From assembly GCA_021797365.1 (NCBI GenBank), contig JAJZZU010000063.1, positions 1 to 10,305 of the forward strand: a stretch of 10,305 nt of DNA, written 5' to 3'. Under the pieces are notes generated by a model that did not search any database, was not told the origin of the DNA, and saw only the letters and a list, made by a program, of their open reading frames with translations. The stretch comes from Pseudomonadota bacterium (GTDB lineage: Bacteria > Pseudomonadota > Gammaproteobacteria > Acidiferrobacterales > Acidiferrobacteraceae). The position numbers and the translations under genes were made by a program. Below, piece after piece: positions 7,048-10,305 of the stretch. Numbering within the stretch: the stretch's first letter is position 1; every line of letters begins with the position of its first letter.

Positions 7048-7063
7048 TTGACCGGATGGTCAG
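7048..7063. promoter_or_regulatory. RutR-type operator palindrome
   Basis: TTGACCGGATGGTCAG matches the E. coli RutR consensus TTGACCAnnTGGTCAA at 12 of the 14 specified positions. The two mismatches (A to G) are at the inner end of the left arm and the outer end of the right arm. It retains the perfect TGACC/GGTCA pairing. It lies 30 nt upstream of the urc1 GTG, between the urc operon and the permease operon, and the only RutR homologue in the window is encoded by that same urc operon. It would lie just downstream of a urc1 start site set by TAAAAC at 7080-7085, consistent with repression by blocking. Confidence 0.75.
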
Positions 7064-7326
7064 GATGATCCCAAAGCAAGTTTTATGCCGCGCGCGAATG
7101 GGCGAGTGGGCGCGAAATACGGCGCGCGTCAGGCACTCGTTGCACCAGTTTTTTGATGGCCTGCACCAGTAGGAGGCGGGATCGCGCCGGGCCGCCACCC
7201 GGTCTCGGCGAGGCGCGCGGCCGCGCACCAGGCGCTGCGCGCCGGGCCGCGGTATGCGCGGCATGCCGCATCCGGGCATGGTCCTTGCACCCGGCAGTCC
7301 CAGGTCACGGTGCCTGCGCTACGGAT

Positions 7327-7336
7327 AGGAGAGAGG
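7327..7336 (+). promoter_or_regulatory. Ribosome binding site of the permease gene
   Basis: AGGAGAGAGG ends 6 nt before ATG 7343. It selects this start over an upstream in-frame TTG at 7310 that lacks such a site. Confidence 0.75.
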
Positions 7337-7342
7337 TTTACT

Positions 7343-8713
7343 ATGACGCACGATCCGGACTCCATGGTCGCAGTCGAGACGCTGGGTGCAGACCCGGTGC
7401 CCCGCGCGCGTCGCGTGATGACGGCCGGCACCGTGTTCGTCGTTTGGGCGCTGGCCTCGGCATCGGCCACGACTCCGATCATAGGCCTGCTCTTGAAGGG
7501 GATGAGCGTGGGCCGATTCGCGATCCTGGTGGGCGTGGCCACGCTCTGCGGGCTGTGGCCCGGGATGATGATGAGCGAGATGGGTCGCGACCGCCCGGTC
7601 ATTTCCATGGTGACCGCGAAACGGACATTCGGTTCGGCGGGTGCGGCGGCCTTGACGGCCTTGTATGCCCTGGTGGGAGCCGCGTGGTTTGGGCTCAATA
7701 CCGCGGTCGGCGCCGAGATCGTGGGCGCCTTGGTACCTAAGTGGGCCGGTGGTGCGCTCATCGTGTTGGGGGTAGCGCAGACGGTACTCGTGTTATTTGG
7801 GATGCCGCTACTCGAGAAGTTCTACAGGTACACCGGTCCGATCTTCGTTCTGTGCTACGGTGTTCTCGCCTATTATCTTTTCTCCCGCTACCCGTTCTCA
7901 TGGCCCATACAGCGCGCGCCGGTGGACTGGGGGCGTGACATCGATCTCGTGTTGAGTTTCAGTCTCCTGGCATGGGCCTATGACTTTCCTACGGTTACGC
8001 GTTTTTGCGTCCCGCGCGATGCCACAGAGCCGGTTCTGACGCGCTGGCGGTTTCGGTTGTCGGCGCCCCTTGGCGTGATGTCGGCGGTCCTGGTCATGGG
8101 CATTCTCGGGCTCTTGAGTTTGCATCTCGCCGGTCTGTGGAATGTGGCCCTGTTGGCCAAGTCCTTGCCGCTGTGGGGTGAGGTCTCGGCGGTCGGCGTG
8201 ATTCTGGCCATAGCCCATACCAATGCCATGAATCTCTATCCGGCGGTGACTAAGGTCATGATGCTGGTGGACGCCGCCCGCGTCAGGCGATCGGCCGTTC
8301 AGCAGCCGTTCACGGTCATTGCGCTGGGGGCGTTTTCGACCTACCTCGCCTACGCGGGTATCCTTCATGCCGTGCAATCGTTCCTGTCGATCCTCGGGGC
8401 CTTCTTGTTTCCCTTTACCTTCATCCTGGTACTCGACTATGTCTTGTCATCCGCGCCGCAGGCCTCGGGCGACCAGGATGGGGGGCGCCCCGGGGCCGAG
8501 TCTGGGGCTCGCACAGGGATGGCGCTCGTGGTATTGCTCCTGGGCCTGGGGTTGGGCGAATGGTCGCCCCCTTTCACGGGATCCGTTGCGCGGTTTGTGC
8601 CTTGGCAGATGGTGGTGGCGGTGTCGGCGGCGCTGTTGTATGGGGCGATCCGCCGGTATCTTATGGGGGAGTCGACTGCGAGAGGTACGCCGGGCGTGGT
8701 GGGTGATGAGTGA
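7343..8713 (+). CDS. NCS1-family nucleobase:cation symporter (CodB-like permease)
   Basis: A 456-residue polytopic inner-membrane protein with about 12 hydrophobic segments. A soluble-looking loop rich in Gly, Asp and Ser (about 370-391) precedes the last two. Features of nucleobase:cation symporter-1 proteins are AAWFGLNTAVGAEIVG (113-128) in the third segment, WAYDFPTVTRF (211-221), and HTNAMNLYPAVTK (292-304) in the region of transmembrane segment 8. The W-F-G-L-N motif aligns with W-F-G-L-Q of the hydantoin transporter Mhp1, whose Trp and Gln contact the ligand; here Asn119 replaces the Gln. It most resembles cytosine/purine permeases of the CodB type. As no cytosine deaminase gene is present and cdd, deoC and udp follow, uracil or a pyrimidine nucleoside is as likely as cytosine. 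The stop overlaps the cdd start by 8 bp. Substrate identity is inference. Confidence 0.85.
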   Translation: MTHDPDSMVAVETLGADPVPRARRVMTAGTVFVVWALASASATTPIIGLLLKGMSVGRFAILVGVATLCGLWPGMMMSEMGRDRPVISMVTAKRTFGSAGAAALTALYALVGAAWFGLNTAVGAEIVGALVPKWAGGALIVLGVAQTVLVLFGMPLLEKFYRYTGPIFVLCYGVLAYYLFSRYPFSWPIQRAPVDWGRDIDLVLSFSLLAWAYDFPTVTRFCVPRDATEPVLTRWRFRLSAPLGVMSAVLVMGILGLLSLHLAGLWNVALLAKSLPLWGEVSAVGVILAIAHTNAMNLYPAVTKVMMLVDAARVRRSAVQQPFTVIALGAFSTYLAYAGILHAVQSFLSILGAFLFPFTFILVLDYVLSSAPQASGDQDGGRPGAESGARTGMALVVLLLGLGLGEWSPPFTGSVARFVPWQMVVAVSAALLYGAIRRYLMGESTARGTPGVVGDE

Positions 8714-9137
8714 TCTCATAGTATCGGGGGATGTTGCAAGGCTCTTACACGCCGCGCGCGAGGTCATCGCGCATGCGCATGCGCCGTATTCGGGATTCCC
8801 GGTCGGCGCCGCGATCCTTACCGTCTCGGGCGAGGTCTTTGCGGGATGCAATGTCGAAAATGCGGCCTATCCCCTGGGTCTGTGCGCGGAGGCCGCGGCG
8901 CTTGGCGTCATGGTCTCCGCGCGTGGCGCGCAACGCCTGCGCGCGGCTCTGGTATTGACGGCCCGGCCCGCGCCGTCGTGGCCATGCGGGGGGTGTCGCC
9001 AGCGCTTGCAGGAATTCATGGGGGCCGAGGCCATGGTCTACGCGGCCGGCTGTGGCGCCGAACCGGTCGGCATGCCGTTCGCGCGACTCCTGCCGCTTGC
9101 GTTTGGCGCCGACGACCTCGCGCCTGGGTCCTCCTGA
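8706..9137 (+). CDS. cdd: Cytidine deaminase
   Basis: Cytosolic zinc enzyme converting cytidine and deoxycytidine to uridine and deoxyuridine with release of ammonia. The 143-residue protein is the short, tetrameric class. It has the zinc and catalytic motifs: CAE with C60 and the proton-shuttling E62, and PCGGCRQ with C94 and C97. Substrate-binding N49 and E51 lie in GCNVENAAYP, and APYSGFPVGAA (26-36) is typical of the family. The ATG at 8706 lies inside the end of the permease gene (8-bp overlap, ATGAGTGA), with only a weak GGTGGG-like site upstream. It therefore probably depends on translation of the preceding gene. deoC begins 13 nt after the stop. It feeds (deoxy)uridine to Udp in the same operon. 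Confidence 0.95.
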   Translation: MSDLIVSGDVARLLHAAREVIAHAHAPYSGFPVGAAILTVSGEVFAGCNVENAAYPLGLCAEAAALGVMVSARGAQRLRAALVLTARPAPSWPCGGCRQRLQEFMGAEAMVYAAGCGAEPVGMPFARLLPLAFGADDLAPGSS

Positions 9138-9150
9138 GCCGCCGCCCGCC

Positions 9151-9897
9151 ATGGCTTCGTTGACTCCCGCTCCGGCCTGGATCGAACTCTTGGATCTGAC
9201 ACGCCTCGAAGCCGCCGTGGGCGACGAGGACGCGGTCACGGATCTGTGTCGCCGGGCACGGACCCGGTACGGCAACGTGGCGGCCGTATGCGTCTATCCC
9301 GGTTACGTGGGCCTTGCGCGCGACTTGTTGACCGATAGCGGTATCGCGATCGCCACCGTGGCCAACTTTCCAGGTGGCGACCAGCGGCTCGAACAGGTGT
9401 TGGCGGAGGTCGGCCGGGCATTGCGCGACGGTGCCACCGAGATCGACGTGGTCGTTCCCTATCGCCGCTGGCTGCAAGGCGATACGCACTCGGTCCCGGC
9501 CTTGCTCGACCGTGTGGCGGAGATCTGCGCCGGCCGGGCGCAGATCAAGGCCATCCTCGAAACGGGACTCATACCCTCGTCTGCCGAATGCCAGGCGTTG
9601 GCGTGGGCGTGCGCGCGTCCGGGCGTGGCGTTCCTCAAGACCTCCACCGGCAAGGCCGGTCGTGGCGCGACCCCCGAGGCCGTGGGGGATCTCGTGCGCG
9701 TGTTGGCGTCGTTGCGGGATGCAGGGCGGCCCATGGGGCTCAAGATCGCAGGCGGCGTGCGCACGCGTGATCAACTGCAGTGCTATTACGAGATCATCGT
9801 ACAGACCCTTGGAGGCGGTTTTTTCCAACCGGCGACACTGCGCATCGGCGCGAGCAGTCTGCTAGACGAACTCCTGGCGGCGGCACCCCATGGCTGA
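9151..9897 (+). CDS. deoC: Deoxyribose-phosphate aldolase
   Basis: Class I aldolase splitting 2-deoxyribose 5-phosphate into glyceraldehyde 3-phosphate and acetaldehyde. The 248-residue protein resembles the enteric-type enzyme (E. coli 259). It has LLDLTRLE at 13-20, GNVAAVCVYPGYV at 41-53 and ATVANFPGG at 68-76. The three catalytic positions are D99 in EIDVVVPYR, the Schiff-base lysine K163 in FLKTSTGK, and K198 in GLKIAGGVR. RIGASSLLDELL closes the phosphate-binding C-terminus. The ATG at 9151 starts 13 nt after cdd and has no clear Shine-Dalgarno. Its 3' end overlaps udp by 8 bp. It handles deoxypentose from deoxyuridine once Udp and a phosphopentomutase have acted; no pentomutase is seen in the window. 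Confidence 0.95.
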   Translation: MASLTPAPAWIELLDLTRLEAAVGDEDAVTDLCRRARTRYGNVAAVCVYPGYVGLARDLLTDSGIAIATVANFPGGDQRLEQVLAEVGRALRDGATEIDVVVPYRRWLQGDTHSVPALLDRVAEICAGRAQIKAILETGLIPSSAECQALAWACARPGVAFLKTSTGKAGRGATPEAVGDLVRVLASLRDAGRPMGLKIAGGVRTRDQLQCYYEIIVQTLGGGFFQPATLRIGASSLLDELLAAAPHG

Positions 9898-10305
9898 TTC
9901 GGATCTTCAGTACCACGTCGGCCTGTCCGCTTCGCTGATCGAAGGCGCCCGGTATGTCCTGATGCCTGGTGATCCGGATCGTGTCCCGGTGCTGTCGGCG
10001 GCCTTTGCCCATGCGCGGCCCCTTGCTCAGAGCCGCGAGTACCGTTCGGCGCTCGCCTATGCGGAAGATGTGCCCACCCCGGTCCTGATCCTGTCGACGG
10101 GTATCGGCGCGCCCTCGGCTTCCATCGCCATCGAGGAACTCGCCCGCCTGGGCGTCCGTTATTTTCTGCGCGTGGGTACGACCGGCGCCATCCAGCGGCA
10201 CATCGCGCTCGGCGATCTTGTCATCAGTGAGGCCTCGGTGCGGCTCGAGGGGACATCGTCCCACTATGCGCCCGTTGAATATCCGGCCGTGGCCTGCACC
10301 CCACC
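9890..10305 (+). CDS. udp: Uridine phosphorylase, C-terminus beyond right edge
   Basis: Phosphorolysis of uridine to uracil and ribose 1-phosphate; family members also accept deoxyuridine. The 138 residues seen align closely with the N-terminal half of E. coli Udp: QYHVGLSASLIEGA (7-20), the phosphate-binding GDPDR (27-31), STGIGAPSASIAIEELARLG (69-88), LRVGTTGAIQRHIALGDLV (93-111) and ASVRLEGTSSHYAPVEYPA (115-133). The nucleoside phosphorylase type is clear, and the RVGTTGAIQ and SVRLEGTS stretches favour uridine over purine enzymes. The ATG at 9890 overlaps the end of deoC by 8 bp (ATGGCTGA), so translation is probably coupled. The reading frame is intact to the edge. Its product uracil is the substrate of Upp and the URC operon across the divergent promoter. 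Confidence 0.93.
   Translation, partial: MADSDLQYHVGLSASLIEGARYVLMPGDPDRVPVLSAAFAHARPLAQSREYRSALAYAEDVPTPVLILSTGIGAPSASIAIEELARLGVRYFLRVGTTGAIQRHIALGDLVISEASVRLEGTSSHYAPVEYPAVACTP

Larger units (their letters stand above)
7019..7342. promoter_or_regulatory. Divergent promoter region between urc1 and the permease operon
   Basis: 324 bp separating the two divergent operons, so both promoters are expected here. It carries the RutR-like palindrome (7048-7063). The best -10-like hexamer for urc1 is TAAAAC on the minus strand (7080-7085), without a good -35. I see no convincing promoter for the permease side. The right half is very GC-rich with 12-bp palindromes GCGCGGCCGCGC (7215-7226) and GCGGCATGCCGC (7258-7269). 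No protein similarity is seen in any frame. Confidence 0.75.

Noticed and set aside
7019..7279. N-terminal extension of urc1 by 87 codons
   Set aside because: The extension is Arg-rich and unlike the family, would cross the RutR-type palindrome, and GTG 7018 has a good ribosome binding site where similarity begins.
8319..8705. Long N-terminal extension of cytidine deaminase overlapping the permease gene
   Set aside because: The extension is an out-of-frame reading of the permease coding sequence. The deaminase fold is complete from 8706.
8769..8784. 16-bp palindrome made of tandem GCGCAT units
   Set aside because: It encodes the Ala-His-Ala-His-Ala stretch in the cdd N-terminal region and arises from a short tandem repeat in GC-rich coding DNA, so it is weak evidence for a site.
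1..10305. tRNA, rRNA, CRISPR array or insertion sequence
   Set aside because: I looked for cloverleaf-like segments, regularly spaced repeats and transposase motifs and found none.

Overview
The window is high-GC, densely packed bacterial DNA. The closest protein families I recognise (YajR, RutR, enteric-type DeoC and Udp) point to a Gammaproteobacterium or a near relative. Nothing in the sequence fixes the genus. There are no RNA genes, insertion sequences or CRISPR arrays that I can see.

Left part (about 1-3176): a PAS-GAF signalling protein on the minus strand runs off the left edge (1..881). A non-coding stretch of about 415 bp follows. Next is a minus-strand YajR-type major facilitator transporter with its C-terminal YAM domain (1297..2703), then another non-coding stretch of about 470 bp with several inverted repeats.

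Centre and right (3177-10305): two divergent operons devoted to pyrimidines. The minus-strand operon reads urc1 (GTP cyclohydrolase II homologue), urc4 (DUF1688), upp (uracil phosphoribosyltransferase) and a RutR-type TetR regulator. The first three are homologues of Urc1, Urc4 and Urc6 of the yeast URC uracil-catabolic pathway. That pathway first turns uracil into UMP, then breaks the ring by way of ribosylurea. The plus-strand operon reads an NCS1-type permease, cdd (cytidine deaminase), deoC (deoxyribose-phosphate aldolase) and udp (uridine phosphorylase, cut by the right edge). Start and stop codons overlap or nearly touch throughout both operons.

Inferred flow: the permease imports a pyrimidine base or nucleoside. 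Cdd converts (deoxy)cytidine to (deoxy)uridine, Udp releases uracil and a pentose 1-phosphate, and DeoC handles the deoxypentose after isomerisation by an enzyme not in the window. Upp makes UMP, and Urc1 and Urc4 dismantle the ring. The 324-bp divergent spacer contains a near-consensus RutR palindrome (7048..7063), so the local RutR homologue probably controls both operons. RutR is known as the regulator of the unrelated Rut pathway, so here it appears tied to a different degradation route.

The other strong signal is a perfect 32-bp palindrome inside the first 20 codons of urc4. It overlaps a competing small hairpin and is not explained by protein coding alone.
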